A DNA stretch of 64,000 bases from assembly GCA_022828595.1 (NCBI GenBank), contig JAKGHH010000001.1, positions 137,659,017-137,723,016 on the forward strand. The letters are read 5' to 3'. Position 1 is the stretch's first letter. Every line of letters starts with the position of its first letter. The notes under the pieces were generated by a model, which was not told the origin of the DNA, did not search any database, and saw only the letters and a list, made by a program, of their open reading frames with translations. The translations under genes and the position numbers were made by a program. This stretch comes from Nelumbo lutea. Its lineage: Eukaryota; Streptophyta; Magnoliopsida; Proteales; Nelumbonaceae. Positions 44,943-56,760 of this stretch are shown here, piece after piece.

Positions 44943-46430
44943 GGCAGCATTTGGATGGGGTATAAAACCTGGTTCGGTGTATTTTTACATTCTGGTCCAA
45001 TTTTGCGGCCATTTGGATGGGGTGTAAAAATATACTGAAAATCGGTGTAAAAGTAAACAATGTGTAAAAACTCCGAATCAGCCAACGACTCTTCGTCTCC
45101 TCTGATCCTCTCTCTCACCATCGAGCACTTCGCTAGCACCCTCACCGCCGTTCTACCGGTCACCCCTTCTCTTCCACTCCCTCCCTCTCTTTTGCTCTTT
45201 CTCTTCTTTTCTCATCGTCTTTCACAGATTCGAATGCCCTAATCTCAGAACATAGAGGACACTCTCAAGTTTTCATCATCCCCATCTCGCAACGAATAGA
45301 AGGTACCATATCTAGAGCTCGCTACACTGCAACCTTGTTCATGACTACAACTATTACCAATGGCGCTACTCGCACTATTCCTACAACTCAAATGGGAATG
45401 GTACCCTATACGCATCGGAACATTCAAATTCAAAACCCTAGCTCTGGCTCCACCACCACCAACATTCTTGCTCTGTTGACTCTCTAATCCTTCCTTCTTT
45501 ACCCCCTTATCGGCATTTCATGCCAGAGGCTCGGAGCTTTTTGTGTCGGAGCCTCCACGCTGTACTTGCCAAACTGGGCTACTCCTCCCCACATGGATTC
45601 CACCTCGACTAGGACTACTTAGCCATTTTCGGAACTTGTACTCCCTAGCTGAGTTACTGCGTGAACAATAGGTGCTACTAACCTTCTGAGAAATTGCCCC
45701 TCCAGCGGCCATCTTTGGTCGGTTGCTACTATTCCCAGCCAAACGGCTCCTAGAGAATGGCCATATATTGATGTTGAGCTCCGTTGCGTTTGCGCCTTGC
45801 TACTTTTCATTTTTTTCTTCTTGTCTTTGTCTCTGTCTTCATGATTGTTGGTGGTTGTAGAGGATGCCACGGTTGTCGTTTTCCTTTCACCCTTCTTGAA
45901 AATGTCCCCCATCGCTTGAATGTTGAAAGTACGGGCGATGACTCAAATAACAAAGCTGCTGACTGGTCTTGGCCAAGGCTCTGATTCGGGTTTTGGAGTG
46001 TGCATCTCCTCTGCATTGGCTTTGGGTTCCGAGTCAAGTGGGTCAGAGTGGTGGGAAGGGAGGTGGAGCGGGAGCAAAACGTTGTTAATGAATAATTCGT
46101 CAGTAGAGTAGAGGTTGGGTTGTGGGAAGGATGGGTTTCTGACCATCTAGAACTTGAACTCAGGCAAGTTGGAAGCGCTCCTCCTCCTTCCACTATTGCT
46201 GGGTGAGAGAATTTTGTGGGTTGCAGGTGTTTGAGCTTCTGGTTCAATTCTAGGTTTCTCCATGGATGCGACCATGCGAGAGTTGACCAGAAAGGGAGAG
46301 AGAGAGAGAGTGTGTGAGAGGGGAGATCTAGGAGGGAAGTGGGGAGTAGTTTTTCTTGTATAGAGGTGGGTGGTGTGAAGTTTTTTTCTTTCCTCGGGAG
46401 TTAGCACATGGTTCCGTGTAGTAGTTCCCA
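44943..46430. other. Gene-like GC-rich segment behind a TIR-like end (right copy)
   Basis: It begins GGCAGCATTTGGATGGGG and has a second GGCCATTTGGATGGGG motif at 45,007. From 45,080 the base composition is gene-like. The longest frames are on the minus strand (45,807-46,247 and 45,943-46,146, the latter with ELFINNVLLPLHLPSHHSD), but I recognise no family and frames are short. The right TIR was not found; GTTTGG-like motifs near 46,660-46,720 are candidates. It may be another captured gene piece. Confidence 0.4.
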
Positions 46431-46890
46431 AAGAGATCGGCTTTAGTTAGTGCAAGGGCCGTTTGAACACTATTCGAACAGCCTTTACAACCATGAATTA
46501 GGAACATCCCCGTAGATATGTGCTTTATTTCATGGGTAGATATTCCCAATGCAAGGCTATGATGGTTATTTAAACGGACTTTGCTCTGACTGAATCCGGT
46601 TTCCCAAAACAGTTGAATTTGACATTAATAGGCATTTTAATTCTCAGTGTAGTTTTACACCCATGTTAATTCCAAACACACATAAAAAATACTCTTATGA
46701 TTTACAATCATCTTCCAAACGCACAATAGTGTAAAACTAAACATTGACCGGTTCAACTTTTGTGATGATACATCTGGCCGTTTTTCATTTACATTGGTGT
46801 ATTTTTGTATTTACACAGATAACAAATACATCCATAACAATTGTAGTTATACATCGAAAACATCTCCAATACTTTTATGTTATCATTCAT
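46431..46890. other. Intergenic stretch
   Basis: AT-rich, with a few GTTTGG-type motifs at 46,660-46,720. No gene is seen. Confidence 0.45.
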
Positions 46891-47022
46891 GAATTTGCAT
46901 TTGCTCCCCACAAAGTGTGCCCCACATACATCCTAACCATGTACTCGGAATTCCCAATGCACATTGAGATGTGCATGTGGGGCGCATGTAGGATGCCCCT
47001 TGTGGGGAGCCAATATGAACTC
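46891..47022. mobile_element. Mutator-like MITE, 132 bp, exact 9-bp target duplication
   Basis: The left end GAATTTGCATTTGCTCCCCA and the reversed right end GAGTTCATATTGGCTCCCCA are inverted. ATCATTCAT stands on both sides (46,882-46,890 and 47,023-47,031). A 9-bp duplication points to a Mutator-derived MITE. Confidence 0.85.
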
Positions 47023-47187
47023 ATCATTCATGGGCATGGCTTCAACTGATGTGGGATCCGTGTGGCCGAGGAGAAGATCCAGATTTCCAATCAATGGCCC
47101 ATTCTTTTACTTGCTATATATAATAATAATTTTTTTATAACATATAAAGAAGATTCCTCATATTCCTATTCTGTTGGAAGATCTGAT

Positions 47188-47489
47188 CATGGTTTTCAAA
47201 ACCGGATCGAACTGAACGATCGGACTGAAAAAACTGGGAAGCAGTCAGGTGATTGGTTCCGTTTTCCCCAAAAACTGGATTTCCTCCCAAAACCGTTGAT
47301 TTTGGTCAGCGAACTACTGAACCGGGTGGTTAACCATTTGAACCGTTTGAATGGTTTTGACATTTTTTTTTATTGTTTTTGAATTTTTTGTTAGAACGGG
47401 CCAAGCGTTTGGTTCGAACGATCGGACCATTCAACCCGATAACTAAACCCCTGACCAATTCGATCACCGGGTCGGTTTTAAAAACCACG
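47188..47489. mobile_element. hAT-like MITE, 302 bp
   Basis: The ends CATGGTTTTCAAAACCGG and (reversed) CGTGGTTTTTAAAACCGA are inverted. The flanks GATCTGAT and GATTTAAT agree at 6 of 8 bases, consistent with an old 8-bp duplication. Confidence 0.72.
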
Positions 47490-49038
47490 GATTTAATAAC
47501 CTTAACTTTACGTATACCACGACCCAGTTATTTATTTATTTTCTATTTAACATCAAATACTATTAATAGAATTAACAAATTAGATTAAGTATTAGTTTAA
47601 AAATGAAAAGAGTATAAATACAAATACATACAAAATAAGGAGCCTTAACAATAAAAACAATTGCCACATCAATAAAATCTCCTACCGACAAACAAAAAAA
47701 ATAATAATAAAATAAAATAAATAAAAAGTGTGTGGAACATAAGCTCCGGGTTCATGCCTCTTTTCTTTTCTTTTTTTAATTCAGTGGGGACTTTACAACT
47801 GGGATAGAACGTCCCTCAAACCCATTAGCCATGGTCCCCCAACCAAGCTGAAGGCAAGAATCCATCTGCACTACAACCAGATCACCCAGAAAGCAACCTT
47901 ACTTCCTGAGCCAGTTAGGGCTTTTCAGCCCTTGCCTCCTAATTAGACTTGTTTATGGATCGAGTTTGAGTTTGCTTTTTGTCAAAATTTGAATGAATCC
48001 ATCTAAAGCCCAAGCCTGAAATAGTATAAAATTGAGCCAAAACCCATTCCATGAACAGGTACAAAATATCAATATAATATGCACTGAATCATATCTATAT
48101 CCAAGGACCTGAATACATTGAAAGACATAGGATTCGAGATGATAGAAAGCATCCCCTAAGCCTGTTTGAGAATTATTCAGGCTGATAAAATAAAATTAGA
48201 GAAAAAAAAGAGTATTGATCTATAGTATGAATGTTTATGGATATTTTAATCCTTAATTAAGAAAATTAAAAATTTCAAATAAAACAATAAATTGAAAAAT
48301 AATTGTGATTGAATGAGAGATGAGTTGCAGGTTGGATTCTTAAGCATTGGAAAGCCTGATTCTAAACCCATCTCCCAAGTAAGCCGCATTCACACAGACA
48401 CAGTAGTACATCGGTTCATGATTATGGCAATAAAAGGCAATGTTTGGTGTCGGATGGATCCCAATCAAATGACAAAAAGAAAAACACTGGGCCCCTTCCG
48501 AGTTACAATATCATTAAATCAACTAAAAATTTTTAATATTTTGTTATTATAATCTAAAATAAAAAAATATTATATTGAGATCTGTTGTACATTTTAGGGG
48601 GACCCATGAATTTTGATAGGAAAGATCATTCATCAATGATTGAAGGTAGACAGATTTCCTCCATTTGTTGCAATAGATTTAGGCTACAAAAAAGTTCCAA
48701 AATTGCATCGACTCCGCAGGAAACGTGCCCTGCAGTATATCCGAATCATACATTGAGAACATCTCCCCAGAGATGTGCTGTGGGGGCACGTTCTGTGGGG
48801 CCTGCAGCTCCTTGTTTAAAGTGATGCTGAGTGATCATATGAGTTAGTTACTTGGTTGTTAGTGATCAAATATTGTATTTAAGGCTTGATTGGTTTTTTA
48901 TGACAATTGTTAGGGATTTGCAGTAAAGCTTCCCTTTTATAGTCACACACTCCATGTGGATTTACTAACCCCCCGCATTAATAGAATTTTTTTTTTTTTT
49001 TTCTCTTTGCAAATTGATGGTCAAGTTAAGTTAATTAT
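47490..49038. other. Intergenic stretch
   Basis: AT-rich sequence without a recognisable gene. A weak inverted pair (GCAGGAAACGTGCC and GGGGCACGTTCTGTGGGGCC) at about 48,716-48,812 might be an old MITE. Confidence 0.45.
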
Positions 49039-49288
49039 GAAACCGAATCTGCTCCTCACAACAATCTCACATATATGTTTCGGTCGCATATCAGAAACAT
49101 CTTCTATATTTATATATTATTTTTTATGAGAAGATATTTCCCACAGAAAACCCACAAACGCTCCACAGCATATCTTAACCCTATATTAAAAACATCTCCG
49201 ACTGATAACTCTAAGAGATATTCGCAATACATGTTAAAATGTACACAGATGCGATTGTGAGGTCGGTGTGAGGAGTAAATCCCAATTC
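49039..49288. mobile_element. Mutator-like MITE, 250 bp, exact 10-bp target duplication
   Basis: The left end GAAACCGAATCTGCTCCTCA and the reversed right end GAATTGGGATTTACTCCTCA are inverted. AGTTAATTAT flanks both sides (49,029-49,038 and 49,289-49,298). The ends resemble those of the element at 46,891, so both may belong to one family. Confidence 0.82.
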
Positions 49289-49298
49289 AGTTAATTAT

Positions 49299-50276
49299 AT
49301 TTATGAGTGGACTGGTATGATTGAAAGGATAGTTGCATCTTTTATTGAAGGAGCCAAATTAAACTAATAAAGACTCACAAATACGGATTTCTCATTTATT
49401 ATATCCTTGTCAAATATACAAAGTATTTGTTGCTGAGGTTAAGTTTCATTCCATGGTACAGACATGAAAGATGGAAAAAAGGCTCAAAGGAATATAACTG
49501 ATTGGGGCAATCAGAGATGGGAAGGCTTCTCAGAAAACGTGTTTCTTTAAAATATTAGATTCTACTTCATATAAAAAAACATTTCCAACCCATCTCATAG
49601 TAATCCCCTCTTTTCAAATCTCTTCTAACCCAGAACAAAATAAATTTCTAATGTTGTTTTGCCCTCACTCAAATAAAAATTTTGTACGGGAAAGAGGTGC
49701 AACTTGGGTTGGATTGAATTGAAAAAGTTAATAAAAAATGGGCCTGAGCCTGAATCCGACCCATTGTAAGTTGAAATTTTTTAAATTAAATAACCCATTT
49801 GCACCCCCGAAATGGGCCCCCAATTATTAAAAGCAAGTTTAATATTATAGGTTACAAAACAAATTCAAAACCCACATGTATATTGGTTAAATAAAATCAG
49901 CCCAAATCAAGGCCAATATAATATCCTAATTGAGCATATGTCTGATAGTGGAGTTGAAAAAAGTTTTTTAATTCAAAATAAAATATAGTTGAAGAATCCA
50001 AATAAAAAAAAAAAAAATCTTTCACACAGTCACAGAGAGCCATCTCCTTCAAGAGGAATAGTTAACATGATTTTAAATTAAAATAAAAAATACATATTTC
50101 TTATAAAAAAGTATTCTAATTCAAATTCAAATCTAGTTAGTTTTCTAACCAAATCAATTGTATTACTATCATATCTATCGTTAGATAGTAAAGTGCAAAC
50201 TAAATCACTATAGCTAAAAAAAATTCAAAAGATTGTTTAATATCACATATTAGAAACCCCTGATTTAAATAAAAAG
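49299..50276. other. Intergenic stretch
   Basis: AT-rich. A GGGCCTGAGCCTGAATCC-type repeat remnant lies near 49,740. No gene is seen. Confidence 0.45.
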
Positions 50277-50769
50277 GGTAAATTATAGATTAGTGCCATG
50301 TATTTTAGGGTTTCCCCTGAACTTTCATTTGCAATAAAGACTTCCTAATCTTTCAGATTCTGTCAAAAAAACCCCTCTCCTTTGAGTTGAATGGTAGAAG
50401 AAGTAAATTTATCAAAATACCCACTCGAAATTTTTTATAAAATGGAAATTGCAACAAAAAAAAGAAATTTCTATAAAAACCTGGAAGCAATAAACATAAC
50501 ATGCAATTAATATCAATTAAACCAATAACAAATGGAAATTAAAAAAAAAAAGGCTAAAGTGAACCCCAACAAAGGGTAATTTGAAGATTTAAAATAGTTA
50601 AAAGTCACACAAAAATATTTTTTGAAATTTAATTGATGGAATGATAATAGAGGGACGTCTACCCGGAATCTGAAAATTAAAGGGGTCTTTTATCTTTGTT
50701 TTAAATGAAAGTAAAGGGGGTAGTTGTCACTCCCCAAATAACATGGTAGTAATCTGTAATTTACCTAAA
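50277..50769. mobile_element. TIR element/MITE, about 490 bp, GGTAAATTA ends
   Basis: The left end GGGTAAATTATAGATTAGTG, with CATGTATTTTAGGG, matches the reversed right end GGTAAATTACAGATTACTAC, with CATGTTATTTGGGG; similarity extends for about 60 bp. The end sequence resembles the gene-capturing element at 20,719. The flanks are A-rich and no target duplication can be decided. Confidence 0.75.
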
Positions 50770-51449
50770 AAAATTTATATTGACATTTGGGCCGAGCCCA
50801 TTACCAGAATCCCTAGATATAAGGTGTTGCCCTTCAACCATCAGATGAGATGATTGAGTACGTATGTGGATTCTAATCAGACGTTGCAAAATGACATCTC
50901 ACCTGAGGGCAGCTTTTTGTTTTCCCTTCTTTTGTGGCAAACGAAAGATGCAGTGGTGTCACCTCAGTGAATCAAAACACATTGTCTGGAAACTGGCACC
51001 TACCCTTTCCCTTCTAAGTACCAACCTGGGAAAAAAGATGCAGACAGCATTTGTTTGTTGAGAAACTTTGGAGTTACTTCTTAGAGGAAAACTGCAGCTT
51101 ACTTTTCTCCTCCTCAGATTCACATGGGCGGGACGCGGAAGCTGTGGATCGTAGATAATGGCTCTGATGGCGGAATGGCTTGAGAAGTCATGAGACGGGA
51201 AGGTGATGCTTCAATGGAAAAATGGGTCTTTCGTTTGATTGTTTTCTTTTTTCTTTTATTAAATGAAGGAAAGATCTATGATCATAGGGCCCAGTGAGCC
51301 GAGTTGATACCTGCATTCTACCACACACTACTACCGTCTATCTATTCTTCTTTGGGTCGATGGCATCGCAGAGTGGGAAAGTAGGTGTGCTCTCTCATTT
51401 GTTTTGACCCTTCCCTTCTCTCATAATCTTTCTCAAACCAGTACTTTCG
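50770..51449. other. Upstream region of the mannanase gene
   Basis: No coding exon is seen. The last 100 bp are pyrimidine-rich and lead into the promoter. Confidence 0.5.
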
Positions 51450-51484
51450 TATAAAACCCCAAAATCAGGACAATAACTCACAGA

Positions 51485-51531
<47 letters not shown>

Positions 51532-51858
51532 TTGAGTTCTCTTCTAGTTCAATTATCGTAGACATATGGGCAACTTGTTGGGTACAAGCGTCTGAGATTT
51601 TGAGTTCGTTCTGGAATTGTTTTGGATTTTGGGTAGCTTCCTAGATCCTCTAAACGCCCCATTTGGTGTTGCCATCCAAAGAGGTTACATGGGTCGCTGT
51701 TTCCGTTTGGGTACCATGAATTTGATGAGTTGAGGGATCTAGGACGCTAAAAATTTGTTTCTTTTCTTCTTCTTCTTGTGCTGAGATCTACCTGGTTTAG
51801 ATCTCAGAGGAGATAACACTGTCTCTGCTAATTTTAGGGGTTCAATATTGTAGGGAGA
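51450..51858 (+). promoter_or_regulatory. Mannanase core promoter and leader with two uORFs
   Basis: TATAAAA lies at 51,450-51,456, followed by a (CT)n tract at about 51,488-51,529, common in plant leaders. Two short upstream ORFs precede the main ATG: 51,566-51,595 (9 codons plus stop) and 51,689-51,733 (14 codons plus stop). If transcription starts near 51,480 both would be in the mRNA and could reduce translation. This is inferred from position only. Confidence 0.6.
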
Positions 51859-53984
51859 ATGGTGGCGGGTAATGGCTTTTTATACCCACTTCTTGGTTTC
51901 GCATCATGTGTTGCATTTATTTACATGTCTTTGGGAGATCTGAGACTCAATTATTATGAAGAACCCAAGGTGGCCTTTGTGGAGAGGAATGGCACTCATT
52001 TCATTTTAGATGGAAGACCGTTCTATGTGAACGGCTGGAACTCTTACTGGCTGATGGATCAGGCTGTAGAGGATTTCAGCAGGCCCAGAGTCAGGGCTAT
52101 GCTTCAAGCGGGTGCAAAGATGGGTCTCACTGTTTGTAGGACTTGGGCTTTCAATGATGGAGCATACAATGCACTGCAGATCTCCCCTGGACGATTTGAA
52201 GAGCGCGTCTTCAAGGTATTACATAAATTCGTATCCGGTTCTTGCTTTCCTTATATTTTTCGTTTGTGCAGGAATTATGCTACCACTCCTTACAGGGAAG
52301 CATGAATGTGTGGCGGGATCTGAAACTTTTTTCTTCCTGGGTAGAATTTAGTGTTGTTATAGCCAGGAAAATCTGATCACAAATATACAATTGATTATTC
52401 ATTCGTCTACTAGTTTAAAAACTGGGCTTAAATTTTAAAAGGAACCGATTTTTCATGTATCTTTTTATTTACTTACCTAATCCGTTGCCCATTGGGTATC
52501 GTGATAGAGTGATCAGCAGATAAACTTTTTTCCAACGAAATTGTTTAAATGAACAGAAAAGCATATGCTGACACTTAGGAGAATAGAATTTTGGGTATTG
52601 GCCTCTTCTATTTTCTTTTTATTCTAATCTGTTTGTTAAGAAACAAACTTGTAAGAAATGGAAAAAATATTTGTTCGGGAACCAATTTCTGGAGAAAAAA
52701 ATGGCCCATTCCCACTTTAATTGCATAGAGGGCCAGAGGCCTAAAAGAATCTAAATTTTAGAGACAGGTTTCGGCTCCAATTGATTATTCTTTGAATTAT
52801 TACCTCTGTTTCAGTGCCTTGAGATTCTTCTTAGTCATGATGTTAATTGTCTTTTTCTAACCTGTTTATTTTTGCTTCATGCATTCAATAAAAAATGTAA
52901 ATGGTAATTGTTGTGTATTTAATGTATTCATAGTCTGCAGTTACCATGGTGGTACCATTGCTATTACACTATATTATATTGGCTCTTTTGTCCTTTTTAC
53001 ATTTAATAACCATATAGACTGGCAGGCATTGGATCGTGTCATCGCAGAGGCAAGACGACATGGGATCAAGCTGATACTTAGCTTAGTTAATAATTTGCAA
53101 GCATTTGGTGGGAAGACTCAGTATGTCAAATGGGCGTGGGAAGAGGGTGTTGCATTGAGTTCTTCCAATGATTCATTCTTTTTTGATCCATCAATTCGCA
53201 AATATTTCAAGAATTATGTCAAGGTATGATTGTGGTGTTATTTGTAGATAATTTGTATGTCAATGAGGAATTTTGTATATTTATCTAAAAAATGAACTTT
53301 GTCTTAATTCTCTTTTCAGAGAAGCTAAAGCATGGTTTGAGTTATTCCTAAGAAATTTGATCAAGTTTGGCTAAATTGCCCAGAACCAAGAACATCTTAA
53401 CTGATCGAAAAAAAAAGAGAGAAAAACATGTTGATTTTAGCTTAGCACTTAAAGCTATTGATCCTCAACCATGAAAATGAACCTGTTAACCCAACTTGAA
53501 TGTCTAAATAAGCAGAAGTATCAATGAATCATGGCCTATGAAAACAAAGGGTATCCGCTTATAGAGAAACTGCATATAATTAGTATGTAAGTGTGCATGA
53601 GGACAGGCTTAAAGGACCTTATCTTCTACTGAGCATAAGATTCATTCCTCGTGATCAGGTAACATGTCATGGCCAGAAAAGCATAGTGAAATCCGCTGTC
53701 TCATTTGCTTTTGGTTAAGTTACTACCATTTTGGAAGGTTAATTTCAGACTTAATCCATGGAAGTCTTCACAGTATTATTGAAATACAAAATATTGCATT
53801 GCATTGGAGTTGTTATCAACTCAATATGACCTTCCTTTTGCAGGCTGTATTGACAAGGAAGAACAGCATCACAGGAATTGAATACAGGAATGACCCAACA
53901 ATCTTTGCATGGGAATTGATAAATGAACCACGCTGTATGACTGATCCTTCTGGTGACACCCTCCAAGTAAGTGTGTGTGTGTGT

Positions 53985-54023
<39 letters not shown>

Positions 54024-54911
54024 TAGATACTGGAAATATTAGCAATCTAGGTTATTGATGAATTCTTGAGTTTGATTATATTCTCTGGTGAAGAATTGCA
54101 GGATTGGATTGAAGAGATGTCTCGTTATGTGAAATTGATTGATAAGAAGCACCTATTGACTGTGGGGCTTGAGGGGTTCTATGGTCCTAGGAGCCCAGAA
54201 AAATTGAGTGTGAACCCAGAAGCATGGGCGAGTGTCCTAGGATCTGATTTTATCCGCAACTCAAAGATTTCAATCATTGATTTCGCCTCTGTTCACATTT
54301 ATCCTGATCAGTGGTAAGCTTCAAAAGACACCTTATCATTGTTCTGAATTTATTGTTCACAAAACCACATGCAATATTGGAGGTACCATGAAACCAAACA
54401 TGGTGAAAATTGTAGCACTGAGAACTCTGTCTGAAAAGAAACACTTTTTGTGCTTTGATGTCATATTACCACTTAATGATCAAATCCCAAAATGTGTCTA
54501 ATTCAATTAATCTGTAGGTTCAAGGAGATTGAACTTGAAGACAAACTGAAATTTGTCTCCAAATGGATGACTTCTCACATTGAAGACGGTGACAAAATGC
54601 TCAAGAAACCTGTAATGTTCACTGAATTTGGGCTGTCAAATACAAATAGAAACTTCCAACCATCTCATCGCGAAAAATTGTATAAAACTGTTTATGACAT
54701 CATTTATGAGTCAGCAAGGAAGAATGGAGCAGGGGCAGGGGCATTTCCTTGGCAGTTCCTAGTTGGAGGCATGGAGGAATACAACGATGATTTTGGAATT
54801 GTTCCATGGGAGAGGTCGTCTACTTACAGGATGATATTGGAGCAATCATGTAGACTGGCTGGAATTGGAGGACATGATCAATCAAAGGGAAGCTTACAAG
54901 AAATATGTTGA
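51859..54911 (+). CDS. Mannan endo-1,4-beta-mannosidase (GH5), 427 aa
   Basis: Five exons with GT-AG borders are 51,859-52,215, 53,026-53,223, 53,844-53,966, 54,102-54,313 and 54,518-54,911; introns 1-3 are phase 0 and intron 4 splits a Trp codon. The product cleaves internal beta-1,4 bonds of cell-wall mannans and glucomannans. Residues 8-26 ([19 protein letters not shown]) form a signal anchor or signal peptide, so it enters the secretory pathway. GH5 landmarks are [11 protein letters not shown] near 55, RTWAFNDG near 95, [10 protein letters not shown] with acid/base Glu213, and FTEFGLS with nucleophile Glu333; both are present. Late conserved parts are YPDQW, WQFLVGG and PWERSS. Length and order are typical of the plant MAN family and no lesion is seen. 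The sequence is closest to the MAN2/MAN6-like clade as I remember it, so I give no symbol. Confidence 0.93.
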
Positions 54912-55527
54912 AGATAGTTAATTGGTATTTTTTTTTTCAATTCTAAAATGCAACCTGCCAACCTCCCCACAGAAATGGGGCCTCTTTTGGGGTAGGGATT
55001 TTTTCATTTTATTTTACCAGAGGGGTGCAGCTCACAGTTTTTGTTCAGTACAGAAAATATATACTCCAAAACAAAATGAAAAGAGACCAGTGAGGTGTTA
55101 TGCTAGAGGCAAGCTTTCTTGCTTGTTTCATGATGTTACTATAATTTAAGAAACTGAGTGTGCTATTCAAATATAGTTTTAGGAGCTTACCATAACAGGG
55201 AAGAGTGGTGGTTACAAAACAGTAGGCTTACTCCATAAAGCCAGAAATAAATTGATAATATGAGTCGACACAAACGTCGGTTGAAAGGGAAAAATATTTG
55301 GCCGGATTGATGATTCATTCCTTTCTGTAACTGAGATGGAACTCTCACCACATTCACTTGTATCTTAATTTCATGAGATGCTAGTAAATGGCTCATTAAT
55401 TTAATTCATGGATTTCTTTCACCCTGGGAACAAGGTGGGCCTACAAGAAGACGTGCTCAGTTCTATCTTGTAATGTGTCTTTTCATGGGTTCAACCGTTC
55501 AACCACGTTTGTAAGTTTCCAAGCATT
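54912..55527 (+). other. Mannanase 3' UTR and downstream flank
   Basis: No coding sequence follows the TGA. A candidate AATAAA lies at about 55,529-55,534, at the start of a tandem repeat. Exact cleavage cannot be placed. Confidence 0.45.
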
Positions 55528-55753
55528 GAATAAACTTGTTAGCTCGAATTCCTGTAATTATTATTTTGTATATTTTTAGCAAATTTTTGGTCTATAAGTT
55601 TTTATTGTTTTATTGTGTTCTTAAGCAGCGGCTGACTCAGGAATAAACTTGTTTGCTCGAATTCCTGTAATTATTATTTTGTATATCTTTAGCAAACTTT
55701 TGGTCTATAAGTTTTTATTGTTTTATTGTGTTCTTAAGCAGCGGCTGACTCAG
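55528..55753 (+). repeat. Two tandem 113-bp units
   Basis: 55,528-55,640 and 55,641-55,753 start GAATAAACTTGTT and end GCGGCTGACTCAG, with about 4 differences. Each carries AATAAA and TTTGTATAT motifs, so a poly(A) region may have been duplicated. Confidence 0.93.
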
Positions 55754-56258
55754 GAATTTTCTGTTGGGATCAAGGTAAACAAGAAAATGAGATAAGGAGG
55801 AGAAAAGGTAGTGTTTGGAGAGAATTAGGGCAGGAAGGTTTTGGTTTAATAGATTTCTTTAAAGAAAAATAAATAAATAAAATTTTTAAATTTAAGAGTT
55901 GGAAGAGCCCCCATCAATAAACAAAGCTTTTTCTGGTTTTGTTGTTGCGGGGTGGGGCGGGGCAAACCAAGGACCCCACTAATATACTTGGCTCGGCCTC
56001 ACATATTATTTGGTCTTGAAGTTAAAACAGCTTGATTTGACGTGTTCCAACAGTCAAATTGAGTTTCTCAGCAGGAAAAGAACAAATGGTTTCCAAATAA
56101 CATATTATTTGGTCATAACATATTAATTGGGTTTGAATTCAAATCGTAGGAAAAGAACCAAGTGAGTATTGCAAAGGAAAAGGACCATTTCAATGGTTGC
56201 AGTGGCCTTCATTTGCACCCTTGTTCATACACAACAACCTTGTCTCCCTTTCGTCTAG
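55754..56258. other. Intergenic stretch
   Basis: No gene or clear repeat structure is seen. Confidence 0.45.
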
Positions 56259-56760
56259 GGCTGCAAATGGTTTCCATTTGTCCAAATTTGAATTCAAACC
56301 CAATCTATTTAAGATGACTAAAATTCAATACATTTATAATTGGATCGGATTATGAAATTTTCCCAATCTGCACTATGATTCAATCCGATCCAATAATATT
56401 TAAATGTTTATATTTTGCCTAAATCTACATACAAGACTCATAAAACATTAATGAAAAGCAAAATTTGGATATGGGTGTAACTAGTTTCTAATAAAAGAGG
56501 TTTAAAAAATCGTTACGTATTGGTTGATATATATCGTATTGGGCCCTTCCTGATATATCCCTTTAGGGGTTGTATCGGGCAGGGCCTGGTTCAGAGGGTA
56601 ATCGGGACTTAAATCGACTTCCCTAAATCAAAATTGAAAAAAATAAAAATTAAGAACCGATACAGGCTGATACGCTCTTTGAACCTTTGATAAAACATTA
56701 AAGAAAATCAAATTTGGATCTGTGTATAACTAGTTTGATCCGATCCATTTGCAGTTGTAG
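56259..56760. repeat. Old MITE-like repeat with internal direct duplication
   Basis: The ends GGGCTGCAAATGG and CCATTTGCAGTTGTAG are inverted. Inside, a stretch of about 45 bp near 56,440 (AAAACATTAATGAAAAGC... AACTAGTTT) is repeated, diverged, near 56,692. Between them lies a 200-bp insert with GATATATATCGTATTGGGCC and GATACAGGCTGATACG motifs. Confidence 0.5.

Larger units (their letters stand above)
32670..46230 (+). repeat. Right copy of the duplicated segment (contig start)
   Basis: The first base after the gap matches 18,721. The match ends at 46,230, the equivalent of the last base before the gap. Gene-bearing parts are near identical, while block differences (182 bp at 42,076-42,257, about 50 bp near 38,690, microsatellite lengths, diverged bases at 36,285-36,410) show two haplotypes. 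Confidence 0.93.

Noticed and set aside
50864..51061. A 65-codon frame upstream of the mannanase.
   Set aside because: It has no recognisable motif, no nearby promoter evidence, and lies in AT-rich intergenic DNA.
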